From Mucilaginibacter lacusdianchii (lineage in GTDB: Bacteria; Bacteroidota; Bacteroidia; Sphingobacteriales; Sphingobacteriaceae): a stretch of 64,000 nt of DNA. Position numbers and translations under genes: made by a program. Positions 9,901-17,648 of the stretch are shown one piece after another. Positions within the stretch are counted from its first letter, which is position 1. Each line of letters opens with the position of its first letter. The DNA lies in contig NZ_WSRW01000006.1 of the NCBI RefSeq assembly GCF_009770985.1, positions 23,963-87,962 of the forward strand, given 5' to 3'. The notes below the pieces were generated by a model that ran no database searches, was not told where the DNA came from, and saw only the letters and a list, made by a program, of their open reading frames with translations.

Positions 9901-10150
9901 CCCAATCTTGATGACCTCGTTTGCGTTCATCGCCGGTTTGCTTCCGCTGATGTTTGCTTCAGGGCCGGGTGCAAATGGTAACCGTACTATTGGTACAGCT
10001 GCTGCGGGCGGTATGTTGTTCGGTACTATTTTCGGGGTGCTCGTTATCCCTGGTTTGTATTACATATTTGGCCGTATTGCCGAGCGCTTTGTGCTTGTTA
10101 AAGATGAAGAAGAAACGCCGTTAACTGAAGAAATTGATCAATATGCTTAA
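6983..10150 (+). CDS. RND efflux transporter permease (AcrB/HAE1 family)
   Basis: A 1055-residue inner-membrane proton/drug antiporter of the hydrophobe-amphiphile efflux type. The N terminus (MFNKFIQRPVLSIVISLIIV) is the first helix. The TM4 proton-relay pair Asp409-Asp410 lies in GVVVDDAIVVIEA, equivalent to AcrB D407/D408. Two large periplasmic loops follow the family layout, and GLLGKNAVLIVEFAVQ is the conserved TM10 region. Length is normal for the family. It overlaps the start of the outer-membrane factor by 8 nt, which supports translational coupling. The pump probably exports lipophilic or amphipathic drugs or metabolites, by family only. Confidence 0.95.
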   Translation: MFNKFIQRPVLSIVISLIIVFLGVLSITHLPVTQFPSISPPKVNITAEYPGANGELLIKSVVIPLERAINGVPGVKYMASDAGNDGEATIQVVFNLGTDPNQASVNIQNRVASVVNKLPPIVVREGVKVTREESNMLMYINVYSKDPHMDQKFLFNFADINILSELKRVNGVGFADILGNREYAMRIWLKPDRMLAYKISADEVMKALDEQSLEASPGKTGESSGKRSQSFEYVLKYPGRFTTKEGYENIILKADANGDILRLKDVAEVEFGSSMYDIYSNLNGRSSAAITVKQSYGSNASQVIKDIKAKMEEIKKTSFPKGLEYEISYDVSKFLDASIEKVIHTLVEAFILVGIVVFLFLGDLRSTLIPTIAVPVSLIGTFVFMQFFGITLNLITLFALVLAIGVVVDDAIVVIEAVHAKMEELHLSPLRATKQAMGEISGAIIAITFLMAAVFIPVAFMSGPVGIFYRQFSITMATAIILSGVVALTLTPALCAMILKNNHGKHRKKSVVNRFIDSFNNGFNRLSGKYQRALNTIVSRRSVTFVTLILFCVGIFFLNNSLPSGFIPNEDQGMFYAIIQTPPGSSLERTNQVAERLQKIAEGIDGVQSVSSLAGYEILTEGTGSNSGTCLVNLKSWDERKHSVQEIIEELEEKSKEITGATIEYFQPPAVPGYGAAGGFELRLLDKAGSGDYHKMETVSKDFVAALSKRPELASVFTFYSASFPQYMLHVDNDIAQQKGVTIDNAMNTLSTLVGSNYETNFIKYDRQYKVMVQALPQYRALPEDILKLYVKNDKDQMVPYSAFMKMDKVYGLSEITRHNMYNASEISGAAAPGYSSGAAINAVNEVAEKVLPRGFGIDWAGISADEVARGNEAIYIFLICLGFVYLILAAQYESFILPLAVILSLPAGICGSFLMLKLFGLENNIYAQVALVMLIGLLGKNAVLIVEFAVQKHKAGYTVLEAAMEGAVVRFRPILMTSFAFIAGLLPLMFASGPGANGNRTIGTAAAGGMLFGTIFGVLVIPGLYYIFGRIAERFVLVKDEEETPLTEEIDQYA

Positions 10151-11582
10151 ATTTAAAAGAAATACCTATATAGGTTTGCTGGGTATTTCTGTAGCCTTTG
10201 CAAGCTGTAAAGTCCCGGCTATAACGCAAGTAAATGAAAACAAGTCGGTTCCTGGTTCTTATGGCAACAATAGTAATCAGGACACTACCAATGTAGCGGC
10301 CATGCAATGGCGCAACTTTTTTACAGACCCTAATTTGGTTAGCCTGATTGATACGGCACTGAAAAATAACCAGGAGCTGGCCATTACGCTACAGGATATT
10401 GAAATTGCCAAAAATGATATCCGTTTAAGGCAAGGTCCGTTGCAGCCTACAGTAGGTTACCGGGTAGGCGCGGGTGTTGAAAAAGTGGGGCGCTACACCA
10501 GTCAGGGAGCGGGTGATGCTTCTACCGAAATTGCTCCGGGAAAAGAAGTGCCAGATCCGTTAACCGATATTACAGCTGCCCTATATGCTAACTGGGAAGT
10601 TGACATTTGGAAGAAGCTGCGTAACTCCAAAAAAGCAGCAATAACCCGGTATCTGTCAACCGTAGAGGGTAAAAACTTTGTGCTAACTAATCTGGTTGCC
10701 GAAGTAGCCAATTCATACTATGAGTTACTGGCCTTAGATAACCAGTATGAAATTGTAAAGCAGAACATTGCTTTACAAAAAAATGCACTTGAGATTGTTA
10801 AAGTGCAAAAAGAAGCTACACGGGTAACCGAACTGGCCGTTCAAAAATTCCAGGCCGAAGTACTGAAGTCACAAAGTCTGGAATTTGATATTATGCAAAA
10901 TATCAAGGAAACAGAAAATAAAATTAACTTTTTGTTAGGCCGGTTTCCGCAGGAGATTCCCCGTGATAAAAGCAACTTTTTGGGCTTGGTGCCAGCCACT
11001 GTAAATGCCGGTATACCGTCGCAATTGTTGGCTAACCGACCAGATATTAAACAAGCAGAACTTGACCTCACTGCAGCTAAGCTAGACGTGAAAATTGCAC
11101 GTGCCGAATTCTATCCATCATTTGGTATATCTGCGGCCTTGGGTTTCCAAGCCTTTAAGCCGTCTTACTTGGTTAAATTTCCCGAATCGCTGCTGTACTC
11201 GCTAGCAGGCGATTTGGCCGGGCCGCTGGTTAACCGTAATGGTATTAAAGCTGAGTTTAACAGCGCCAATGCACGGCAGGTGCAGGCCATGGTAAACTAC
11301 GAGCGTACGATATTAAACGCATATATTGAGGTGGCCAATCAGCTTTCTAATATTAATAATCTTGGTAAAAGTTATGATTTAAAATCAAAGCAAGTAGATG
11401 CGCTTACAAAGTCAATCAATATTTCTAACGATTTATTTAAATCTGCCAGAGCTGATTATTTGGAAGTGCTGATGACGCAACGCGATGCACTGGAATCAAA
11501 GTTGGAATTAATAGATACCAAAAAAGAACAGTTGAACGCTGTAGTAAATGTTTATAAAGAACTGGGCGGCGGTTGGAAATAA
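10143..11582 (+). CDS. TolC-like outer membrane efflux lipoprotein (NodT/OprM family)
   Basis: A 479-residue outer-membrane factor. The lipoprotein signal ends at Cys22 (SVAFASC). Two repeats of long alpha-helical hairpins follow (about 55-250 and 275-475) with the typical W.....LVSLIDTALKNN opening, LVAEVANSYYELLALD in the first half and LLANRPDIKQAELDLTAAKLDVKIARAEFYPS at the start of the second. I choose the ATG at 10143 over a TTG at 10134 because it gives a clean lipoprotein signal. It forms the exit duct for the RND pump encoded just upstream. A bidirectional terminator closes the operon. Confidence 0.93.
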   Translation: MLKFKRNTYIGLLGISVAFASCKVPAITQVNENKSVPGSYGNNSNQDTTNVAAMQWRNFFTDPNLVSLIDTALKNNQELAITLQDIEIAKNDIRLRQGPLQPTVGYRVGAGVEKVGRYTSQGAGDASTEIAPGKEVPDPLTDITAALYANWEVDIWKKLRNSKKAAITRYLSTVEGKNFVLTNLVAEVANSYYELLALDNQYEIVKQNIALQKNALEIVKVQKEATRVTELAVQKFQAEVLKSQSLEFDIMQNIKETENKINFLLGRFPQEIPRDKSNFLGLVPATVNAGIPSQLLANRPDIKQAELDLTAAKLDVKIARAEFYPSFGISAALGFQAFKPSYLVKFPESLLYSLAGDLAGPLVNRNGIKAEFNSANARQVQAMVNYERTILNAYIEVANQLSNINNLGKSYDLKSKQVDALTKSINISNDLFKSARADYLEVLMTQRDALESKLELIDTKKEQLNAVVNVYKELGGGWK

Positions 11583-11599
11583 ATATCGCTTTAAACAGG

Positions 11600-11627
11600 A
11601 AAGAGCCGGCAATTTTGCCGGCTCTTT
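11600..11627. terminator. Bidirectional terminator between convergent genes
   Basis: An 11-bp perfect stem (AAAGAGCCGGC with GCCGGCTCTTT) around a 6-nt A/T loop, with T residues after it on the plus strand and A-rich sequence before it. It separates the efflux operon from the convergent oxidoreductase operon and touches the first base of the latter's stop codon. Confidence 0.85.
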
Positions 11628-12832
11628 TATTTTGAATCTATCTTGTAACTTTTATCCCAAGCCGTAATTTTATTGCTGTACAGCGCTTGATTTGCCAAGT
11701 GTACGCTTATGGCTGTACGCGCGCCGGTAAACACGTTACTATCGGGCAGTTGTCTGTTTTGAACTTTTGTGTAAAAGTCTTTAAATGCATACCAGGTGCC
11801 ATCCCGGGTAGGCTCTGGTAAAATGGGCGTTCCACCACCTTTGTTCCACACAATGCGGGTTGCGCCGGTTACACCGTCTACTGTTCCTTTTTCATCCAGT
11901 AATTTTTTCTCCGGATAAAATATGCCTTGATCGGTTAACAGTGATACGGTGCCTAGTGTACCCTTTATCTTAAATAGATAACCATCATGTGCGTTGCCAC
12001 AGGTAGCGCCAAAATTACCAATCATGCCCAGCTCAGGGTAGCGTAGCATTACCTGAACATTGTCATAAGTTTCACGTCCGTCCTTAAAATAATCTATACC
12101 ACCGGTAGCAAAAAACTCTTGAGGATGCGTATCAAATACCCAGTTGATAAAATCAATCTGGTGCGAAAGCAGTTCCGCCACCAAACCGCCCGAATATTCT
12201 TTGTACATACGCCAGTTAATCACTCTTTCTAAAGACGAATCGGGCACCGGCCGGCGCCAGCTGCCATTGCGGTCCCACCGGCAATCAATCTGGGTTATCT
12301 TTCCCAAGTAACCTTTGTTGATCATTTCTTTTACCCGGTAATACAACGGCGAGTACCGGTACTGATGCCCCACTTGTAATACCTGGGTGTTACGGTTGTG
12401 CATCAGTTTTACCAAATCAAGCGCCTGATCTATGGTATAAGTCATGGTTTTTTCCAGGTATAAATGCCGACCGGAGTTTATTACTGCTGCTGCTACCGGG
12501 TAATGCATGTGAAGGGGCACAGCTACTATAACAGTATCTACCTCTTTATCATCAAGCAGCTTGCGGTAATCGGTATAAGCTTTCAAGCTGGCACTTTTAC
12601 CTAACTTTTGAGCAGCCGCCAGTCTAAAATCAAGCACATCGCAAACAGCGGTAATCTGAAACATATCTGTCATGCCGTTTATGATATGCATAATGCCTGT
12701 GCCGCGGTCGCCACATCCCACTATGCCAACTTTTAACGGGGCAGCAAGTGTTGGCATGGCTGATAGTTTGTTATCTATAAATAAACCAGCGGCCAGTAAC
12801 GCGCTGTTTTTTAAAAATGTTTTTCTTTCCAT
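11627..12832 (-). CDS. Gfo/Idh/MocA family oxidoreductase, exported type
   Basis: A 401-residue NAD(P)-dependent sugar oxidoreductase. A Tat/Sec-like leader with only one basic pair (MERKTFLKNSALLAAGLFI) precedes a Rossmann fold (KVGIVGCGDRGTG), a YLEKTMTYT motif in the position of the usual EKP catalytic lysine motif, and a C-terminal alpha/beta domain with HQIDFINWVF. The start is the ATG at 12832, four nt after the ApbE stop; an upstream in-frame extension would overlap ApbE and has no signal. It is the last gene of the minus-strand operon DUF1080, Gfo/Idh, ApbE, Gfo/Idh. It probably interconverts hydroxyl and 3-keto forms of a glycoside; substrate unproven. Confidence 0.85.
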   Translation of the reverse strand: MERKTFLKNSALLAAGLFIDNKLSAMPTLAAPLKVGIVGCGDRGTGIMHIINGMTDMFQITAVCDVLDFRLAAAQKLGKSASLKAYTDYRKLLDDKEVDTVIVAVPLHMHYPVAAAVINSGRHLYLEKTMTYTIDQALDLVKLMHNRNTQVLQVGHQYRYSPLYYRVKEMINKGYLGKITQIDCRWDRNGSWRRPVPDSSLERVINWRMYKEYSGGLVAELLSHQIDFINWVFDTHPQEFFATGGIDYFKDGRETYDNVQVMLRYPELGMIGNFGATCGNAHDGYLFKIKGTLGTVSLLTDQGIFYPEKKLLDEKGTVDGVTGATRIVWNKGGGTPILPEPTRDGTWYAFKDFYTKVQNRQLPDSNVFTGARTAISVHLANQALYSNKITAWDKSYKIDSK

Positions 12833-12836
12833 TGGT

Positions 12837-13841
12837 TTAAATAGGCCGTTTGCTTTTGAACGACATTGTAGTTGTATCTTTAATTGATCCGTCTGCCTTT
12901 CTATAAACAATGTAGGCACCCATATTTTTATGTTTAGCAAGGTAAGCTAATGTACGTTTAAGCCCCATAGCCATAAAGCCGTTGTCAAAACCATCGGCCG
13001 TAACAGCATCTTGAGCATAAACAGTGATGCTTATCATTTCATTGTTTACCGGATAGCCGGTCAATGGGTTCATCAGGTGTGATATAGGTTTGCCGCCGGC
13101 TTCATGCTGTTTACGGTAATTGCCTGAAGTGGTGATGGCACCATCAGGTGGTTCAATTACTTTACGCATAGGCTCGGCATCAAACCCGCTGATACCTTCA
13201 ATGCCCACGGTAAATGGCTGGTTGCCCGGCTTGGTTCCTTTAATTCTTAATTCACCACCCAGCTCTATCAGGTAACTTTTAATATGCTGCCGCTCTAATA
13301 AATTAGCTAGTAAATCAACAGCGTAACCTTGAGCGATACCGTTAAGATCTAGTTGAATATTAGGGCGGGTTTTGTATAAAAAGTTACCTTTTAGGCTAAT
13401 GTATTTTAAGCCAACGTTCTTAACCAGCTTTTTCACCTCGTTGCTGTCAGGAGTATGGCTGGCCTTAATTGCACCAAATCCCCAGGCATCAACCAGTGGT
13501 TTTACGGTTGGGTCAACCAGCCCGTCGGTTTCCCGATGTATTTTTATCGCCTCACGCACAAGGCGCTGAAAATGCTGATCTACCCTGATGCCCTTGACCG
13601 AACGGTTAAATTTGCAAATCAATGAACCGGGCAAATACAGCGATACCGATTCGTCAAACCGTTGCAGCAAACTATCCGTTTGCTTTAAACTGATAAGGCT
13701 ATCGGCTGCATAATAAACAATACTATAGGTGGTACCTTGAGCATAGCCGTTTAAGTGAAAACGTTGTAGCGGTTGCCGCCTGGTAAATGCATAAAGTAAA
13801 ATTAATGCAACGCAAATAGCCGGCAGCAACCGCTTCTTCAT
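12837..13841 (-). CDS. apbE: FAD:protein FMN transferase (ApbE)
   Basis: A 334-residue membrane-anchored, periplasm-facing ApbE that covalently attaches FMN from FAD to Thr/Ser of target flavoproteins. Family signatures seen: GTTYSIVYY near the N terminus, DLNGIAQGYAVDLLANLL in the middle, GAITTSGNYRKQ, SHLMNPLTGYP, and VTADGFDNGFMAMGL near the C terminus, which supplies the Mg-binding Asp. The ATG at 13841 lies two nt past the preceding gene's stop codon, and the gene ends four nt before the next start, so it is firmly inside the sugar oxidoreductase operon. This is an odd home: usual targets (NqrC/RnfG-like FMN-binding proteins) are not in the window. Confidence 0.9.
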   Translation of the reverse strand: MKKRLLPAICVALILLYAFTRRQPLQRFHLNGYAQGTTYSIVYYAADSLISLKQTDSLLQRFDESVSLYLPGSLICKFNRSVKGIRVDQHFQRLVREAIKIHRETDGLVDPTVKPLVDAWGFGAIKASHTPDSNEVKKLVKNVGLKYISLKGNFLYKTRPNIQLDLNGIAQGYAVDLLANLLERQHIKSYLIELGGELRIKGTKPGNQPFTVGIEGISGFDAEPMRKVIEPPDGAITTSGNYRKQHEAGGKPISHLMNPLTGYPVNNEMISITVYAQDAVTADGFDNGFMAMGLKRTLAYLAKHKNMGAYIVYRKADGSIKDTTTMSFKSKRPI

Positions 13842-13843
13842 TA

Positions 13844-15196
13844 TCAATATTTAAATACCTTTTCGTTAACCATTACTTCCTGTTTAGCTTCATCAAAAGT
13901 GGCTTTGCCACCGGTATGTACAGCAGCATTGGTCATGATATTGGCGATAGAATGATGATAGCCTGCCTCTACAGGTGCGTTTGGCTCTTTGCGGCTTCGG
14001 ATGCACTCGAGCCAGTTCCGCATATGATTAGAGCTCAGCGGATCTGCTCCGGTGTTGGCAGAGGCAACTACAGCTTGTGTACTTGGAAGCTTCACGTCTG
14101 GCAACAAGTTGGGTTGCATGTGCATAGCAGCAGCTGCTCTTTCGGTAAGTCCGCCTTGTGGCGATACCGTATTGGTGATGAGGTTCAGTTCTCCGCCGTT
14201 TGAATAATATATCTCGGCTGGTTTTTCTTCACCATTGTGCATGCGTGATGAAAAAATAACCTGAAAACCTTTAGTTGTATCATCCAGCGGACCATAATCA
14301 AACACGGCCGTAGTAGTATCCCAATTACGACGGCCATCTTTCCACTGGTAAATGCCGCCATTGGCTGTTACACTACGCGGATGCGGCAAGCCGGTAAACC
14401 AATGTACGGTATCAATCTGATGGCTCATCCACTGCCCGGGCATTCCTGATGAATAGGGCCAAAACAGGCGGTATTCCAAATAAATTCTGGGATTAAATGG
14501 CTCGTAGGGGCGGTTTAAAATAAAGCGCTTCCAATCAGTATCCTGCTCTTGTAGCTTAGCTACTAAGTCAGGTCTTCTCCACCGGCCCGGCTGGTTAACG
14601 TTCCAGGTAAGTTCAACCATCGTAATATCGCCAAATTTGCCTTGTTTTATAAATTCGGCAGCGGCCTGGTAATTCTGTCCGCTACGGCGCTGCGAGCCAA
14701 TCTGTAATATTTGTTTAGATGAACGTACAGCTTTCAAAGCCGCCCTGGCATCGTCCATAGTTTCAGCAAATGGCTTTTCGCAGTATACATCCTTTTTGTT
14801 GCGCACCGCTTCAATGGCATGCAAAGCATGGGCAAAGTCGGGCGTACTAATGATGACGGCATCAATATCTTTCAGGCTGTACAGCTCATCGTTATTTCGG
14901 CAGGCGGTGATATCATGGCCAATTTTACTTTTAATATGAGCTGTGCCTAAGTCGCGCCGGTAATTCCACAAGTCCGACAAAGCCACCAAGTCAAAATTCA
15001 TATCCTTGTAATGATTCAAAAAGCAAGGAAACAGGGTGTCTCTAAAACGGTCAGAAAAACCTACGGCGGCAACACGTACCCTATCGTTGGCGCCAATAAT
15101 GTTGCCGTAGCTTTTTGCCGTTAAGCCCATCGTGCCCAAATAGGTGCCTGCTGCGGCAATAGCAGTTTTTTTAACAAAGTTTCTTCTGGTTTCCAT
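13844..15196 (-). CDS. Gfo/Idh/MocA family oxidoreductase with Tat-type leader
   Basis: A 450-residue oxidoreductase. The N terminus (METRRNFVKKTAIAAAGTYLG) carries a twin-arginine-like RRNFVKK motif, suggesting folded, cofactor-loaded export. A dinucleotide fold follows (VRVAAVGFSDRF, with the usual GxGxxG relaxed to GFSDR), then DAVIISTPDFAHA, YCEKPFAET with the catalytic EKP lysine, and a C-terminal substrate domain (GQWMSHQIDTVHWFTG). It is 8 nt downstream of the DUF1080 gene in the same operon. Together they fit periplasmic C3 oxidation of glycosides followed by cleavage, by analogy with DUF1080-containing clusters in Bacteroidota; substrate unknown. Confidence 0.87.
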   Translation of the reverse strand: METRRNFVKKTAIAAAGTYLGTMGLTAKSYGNIIGANDRVRVAAVGFSDRFRDTLFPCFLNHYKDMNFDLVALSDLWNYRRDLGTAHIKSKIGHDITACRNNDELYSLKDIDAVIISTPDFAHALHAIEAVRNKKDVYCEKPFAETMDDARAALKAVRSSKQILQIGSQRRSGQNYQAAAEFIKQGKFGDITMVELTWNVNQPGRWRRPDLVAKLQEQDTDWKRFILNRPYEPFNPRIYLEYRLFWPYSSGMPGQWMSHQIDTVHWFTGLPHPRSVTANGGIYQWKDGRRNWDTTTAVFDYGPLDDTTKGFQVIFSSRMHNGEEKPAEIYYSNGGELNLITNTVSPQGGLTERAAAAMHMQPNLLPDVKLPSTQAVVASANTGADPLSSNHMRNWLECIRSRKEPNAPVEAGYHHSIANIMTNAAVHTGGKATFDEAKQEVMVNEKVFKY

Positions 15197-15204
15197 GGCG
15201 CTGC

Positions 15205-15957
15205 TTATTTAAGTTCTTTAATCTTAATGTTGCGATAAGATACCGTGTTACCATGATCCTGTAAAAGGATATGACCTTTAGGCGCTTCACCAAATTTATC
15301 CCACTTTTTGTATTTACTAATGGCTACCAAATCTTCAAACTCTTTTGAGCCGCGCTGGTATTCCAGCACTTTGTAGCCATTCAACCAGTGTTCTACATGG
15401 TTATTAGGATATACCCTAACTTCACCACTGTTCCATTCACCTATAGGTTTTATAGCAGCAGTGGGTTTTTTAGCGGTAATCAAATCATAAAGAGACGAAA
15501 GCGTACGGTCGCCATCGCGGCCAAGCTTGGCATCGGGATGCCGCTCGTCATCCAGTACCTGGTATTCTAAGCCGATGCCAGACATCTCTGTTTTTTCTTT
15601 TTCGGTTACAAAATATTTAACACCACTGTTGGCGCCTTCTGTAAGTTTAAAATCAAATTTCAAGATAAAGGCAGAGTATTCTTTATCAGTAACAATGTCA
15701 CCTCCCAAGCCTTCTTCTTTACCGTTTGAGGCTTGAATAGTGAGTATGCCATTTTCCATCACCCAGCCTTTTTCAGGAAAACTATTTTTAAAAAGAGCCC
15801 GCCAGCCATTACTTGTTTTGCCATCCCATAGCATAGCAAATCCTTCAGCTTTTTCTTTTTTATTGAGTTCATTTAGTTTTTGTGCAAATGCAGGCGTGAT
15901 GATGGTAAGGCATCCTACTTGCAACAGGGTAATAAGTACTAACTTGTTATTTTTCAT
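15205..15957 (-). CDS. 3-keto-disaccharide hydrolase domain protein (DUF1080)
   Basis: A 250-residue exported protein. The signal peptide (MKNNKLVLITLLQVGCLTIITPAFA) is followed by one DUF1080 concanavalin-like beta-sandwich: GFAMLWDGKTSNGWRA, EKGWVMENGILTIQ, the SGVKYFV strand and the C-terminal GHILLQDHGNTVSYRNIKIKEL. DUF1080 proteins are assigned as 3-keto-glycoside hydrolases or lyases that act after a Gfo/Idh dehydrogenase. The ATG at 15957 is chosen over an in-frame upstream start at 16023 because it begins a canonical signal peptide. It is the first gene of the minus-strand operon and is divergent from the ROK regulator, which probably controls both sides. Confidence 0.88.
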   Translation of the reverse strand: MKNNKLVLITLLQVGCLTIITPAFAQKLNELNKKEKAEGFAMLWDGKTSNGWRALFKNSFPEKGWVMENGILTIQASNGKEEGLGGDIVTDKEYSAFILKFDFKLTEGANSGVKYFVTEKEKTEMSGIGLEYQVLDDERHPDAKLGRDGDRTLSSLYDLITAKKPTAAIKPIGEWNSGEVRVYPNNHVEHWLNGYKVLEYQRGSKEFEDLVAISKYKKWDKFGEAPKGHILLQDHGNTVSYRNIKIKELK

Positions 15958-16336
15958 AAAGGTTAAAATTGGTCTGTTGGTAAAGAAGTATCTAATATAT
16001 GTTAATATCCAATATGTAAGCAAGTATCTCTTTATTGTTACGCGGTAAGCTGTTCTTTAGTAGGCGTAATTGTGGAAGCAGATGATGTATTGGAAATCTT
16101 GTTGTTTATCTGTCAGGTTAAATGGGAAGCGGTAAAGGTATCTGCGCAAAAATCCAGTTGCTTGGCTGGTACGAATAGCAGTTTTTATCGTATTAAGGAT
16201 GTTAGGGTTACTTAACGGAAATGTATTTAATGTAAAATGTAATTACTTGCCTAAAATGTATATCATTTTCGAATTAAGAAAAATCAACCTTTTTTAGCAA
16301 AGTTCATTAAATGTAAAGTACATATTAAATTATTTA

Positions 16337-16366
16337 AATACTTTTTTTAATTTTCATAAAAGTATT
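16337..16366. promoter_or_regulatory. Candidate operator: 9-bp inverted repeat before rok
   Basis: AATACTTTT at 16337-16345 is repeated in inverse as AAAAGTATT at 16358-16366 with a 12-nt spacer. It overlaps the -33/spacer region of the candidate rok promoter, the expected position of an autoregulatory repressor site. ROK binding is inferred, not shown. Confidence 0.4.
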
Positions 16367-16376
16367 GATAACTTTC
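16345..16376 (+). promoter_or_regulatory. Candidate promoter of rok-susC-susD
   Basis: TAACTTTC at 16369-16376 matches the Bacteroidota -7 box TAnnTTTG except for the last base. A T-run at 16345-16348 stands 20 nt upstream in place of TTTG. The rok ATG is 24 nt downstream. Confidence 0.35.
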
Positions 16377-16400
16377 GTGAAATTTACAATAAGGTTTTAA

Positions 16401-17612
16401 ATGGATAAAATTGAGGGCTATCTTAAAAACATTATTAAAGAACTCTATTTCGGACAAACACTAACATGTGCTGAGCTTAGCGAAAAAACCGGTAAAAGTT
16501 TGCCGGTTATTACCAAGCTTTTAAGCGACAGTATTGATGAAGGTTTTATATACGAAACAGGTTATGCACCCTCAACAGGCGGGCGACGTCCGCAAATGTA
16601 TTCTTTGAAAGCCGGTGTATTATATGTTGTATCTGTAGCAATGGATCAGTTGGTAACCAGAATGGCTATTATGGATAGTCAGAACAATTATTTAACTGAA
16701 GTTAAACAAATTGATCTTGCGCTAAAACAAGATGAAAATGGATTATTAACGTTAGTTCAGGCAATTAACGATTTAATAGCCGGTTCGGGCGTTGACAAAA
16801 GCCGGATTGTAGGTATAGGTATCGGCATGCCAGGCTTTGTTGACATATCTGCGGGAGTCAACTATTCATTTTTAAATTCTGATGGTAAAAGTATTACCAA
16901 ATATATAAGTGACGCCGTTGGTTTTCCGGCATTTATTGATAATGATTCTAGTTTGATTGCATTGGCCGAACAAAAGTTTGGGCTTGCACGCAATCACAAC
17001 AATGTAATGGTAATTAACATTGGTTGGGGTATAGGGCTGGGCATGCTTATAAACGGTAAGCTGTTTAGGGGCGATAACGGTTTAGCCGGTGAGTTTAGCC
17101 ATATACCTGTATTTTTTAACAATAAGCTTTGCAGCTGCGGTAAAACAGGCTGCCTGGAAACGGAGGCTTCTTTATCTCTGATTATTGATAAAGCACTGCG
17201 TGAATTAAAAGAAGGCCGTATTTCCGTATTGGCAGATTACAAGCTTGATACTATTGAAGAGGCGGCTAATGCTATTATGGATGCAGCCTTAAAAGGAGAT
17301 AGTTTTGCTGTAAGCCTTTTTTCTGAGGCAGGTTATAATATTGGCCGTGGTGCTGCAATATTAATTCATTTGCTTAATCCTAAACTAATTGTTTTAAGTG
17401 GCCGAGGTGCAGCAGCCGGCAGGTTGTGGTTGCCACCTGTTCAGCAAGCCATCAATGAACACTGTATTCCAAAAATTGCCGAACACGCCCAAATTATGAT
17501 ATCGCCATTAGGTTACCAAGCTGAATTATACGGTGCAGCTGCACTGGTAATGGAACATTATGATGGTATTGATCATCACATCAAACAGTTAAGAAAACCG
17601 AATTTAAACTAA
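16401..17612 (+). CDS. ROK family transcriptional regulator
   Basis: A 403-residue ROK protein. An N-terminal winged helix-turn-helix (about 15-65, TCAELSEKTGKSLPVITKLLSDSIDEGFI) is followed by a sugar-kinase-like actin fold with GIGIGMPGFVD, IDNDSSLIALAEQKFG and the cysteine zinc motif CSCGKTGCLE (about residues 244-253). The DNA-binding head marks it as a repressor (NagC/Mlc/XylR type) rather than a plain kinase; the effector would be a mono- or disaccharide. It lies 36 nt upstream of susC and divergent from the DUF1080 operon, so it is the natural regulator of both. An inverted repeat over its own promoter may be its site. Confidence 0.9.
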   Translation: MDKIEGYLKNIIKELYFGQTLTCAELSEKTGKSLPVITKLLSDSIDEGFIYETGYAPSTGGRRPQMYSLKAGVLYVVSVAMDQLVTRMAIMDSQNNYLTEVKQIDLALKQDENGLLTLVQAINDLIAGSGVDKSRIVGIGIGMPGFVDISAGVNYSFLNSDGKSITKYISDAVGFPAFIDNDSSLIALAEQKFGLARNHNNVMVINIGWGIGLGMLINGKLFRGDNGLAGEFSHIPVFFNNKLCSCGKTGCLETEASLSLIIDKALRELKEGRISVLADYKLDTIEEAANAIMDAALKGDSFAVSLFSEAGYNIGRGAAILIHLLNPKLIVLSGRGAAAGRLWLPPVQQAINEHCIPKIAEHAQIMISPLGYQAELYGAAALVMEHYDGIDHHIKQLRKPNLN

Positions 17613-17648
17613 CCCTAATTTAAAACACACAATAAAATCAATTAAAAC

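Larger units (their letters stand above)
15958..16400. other. Divergent regulatory region between DUF1080 operon and rok
   Basis: 443 bases without a credible gene. It must hold the promoters of both the minus-strand oxidoreductase operon and the rok-susCD operon. It is very A/T-rich near rok. AATGTA occurs five times between 16220 and 16315, AAGTATCT twice (15986-15993, 16022-16029), and a 9-bp inverted repeat lies at 16337-16366. Confidence 0.5.

Noticed and set aside
12830..16023. Longer N termini for the oxidoreductase (to 12940) and DUF1080 (to 16023) genes
   Set aside because: The extensions overlap an upstream gene or precede a complete signal peptide; the internal ATGs give normal exported starts.
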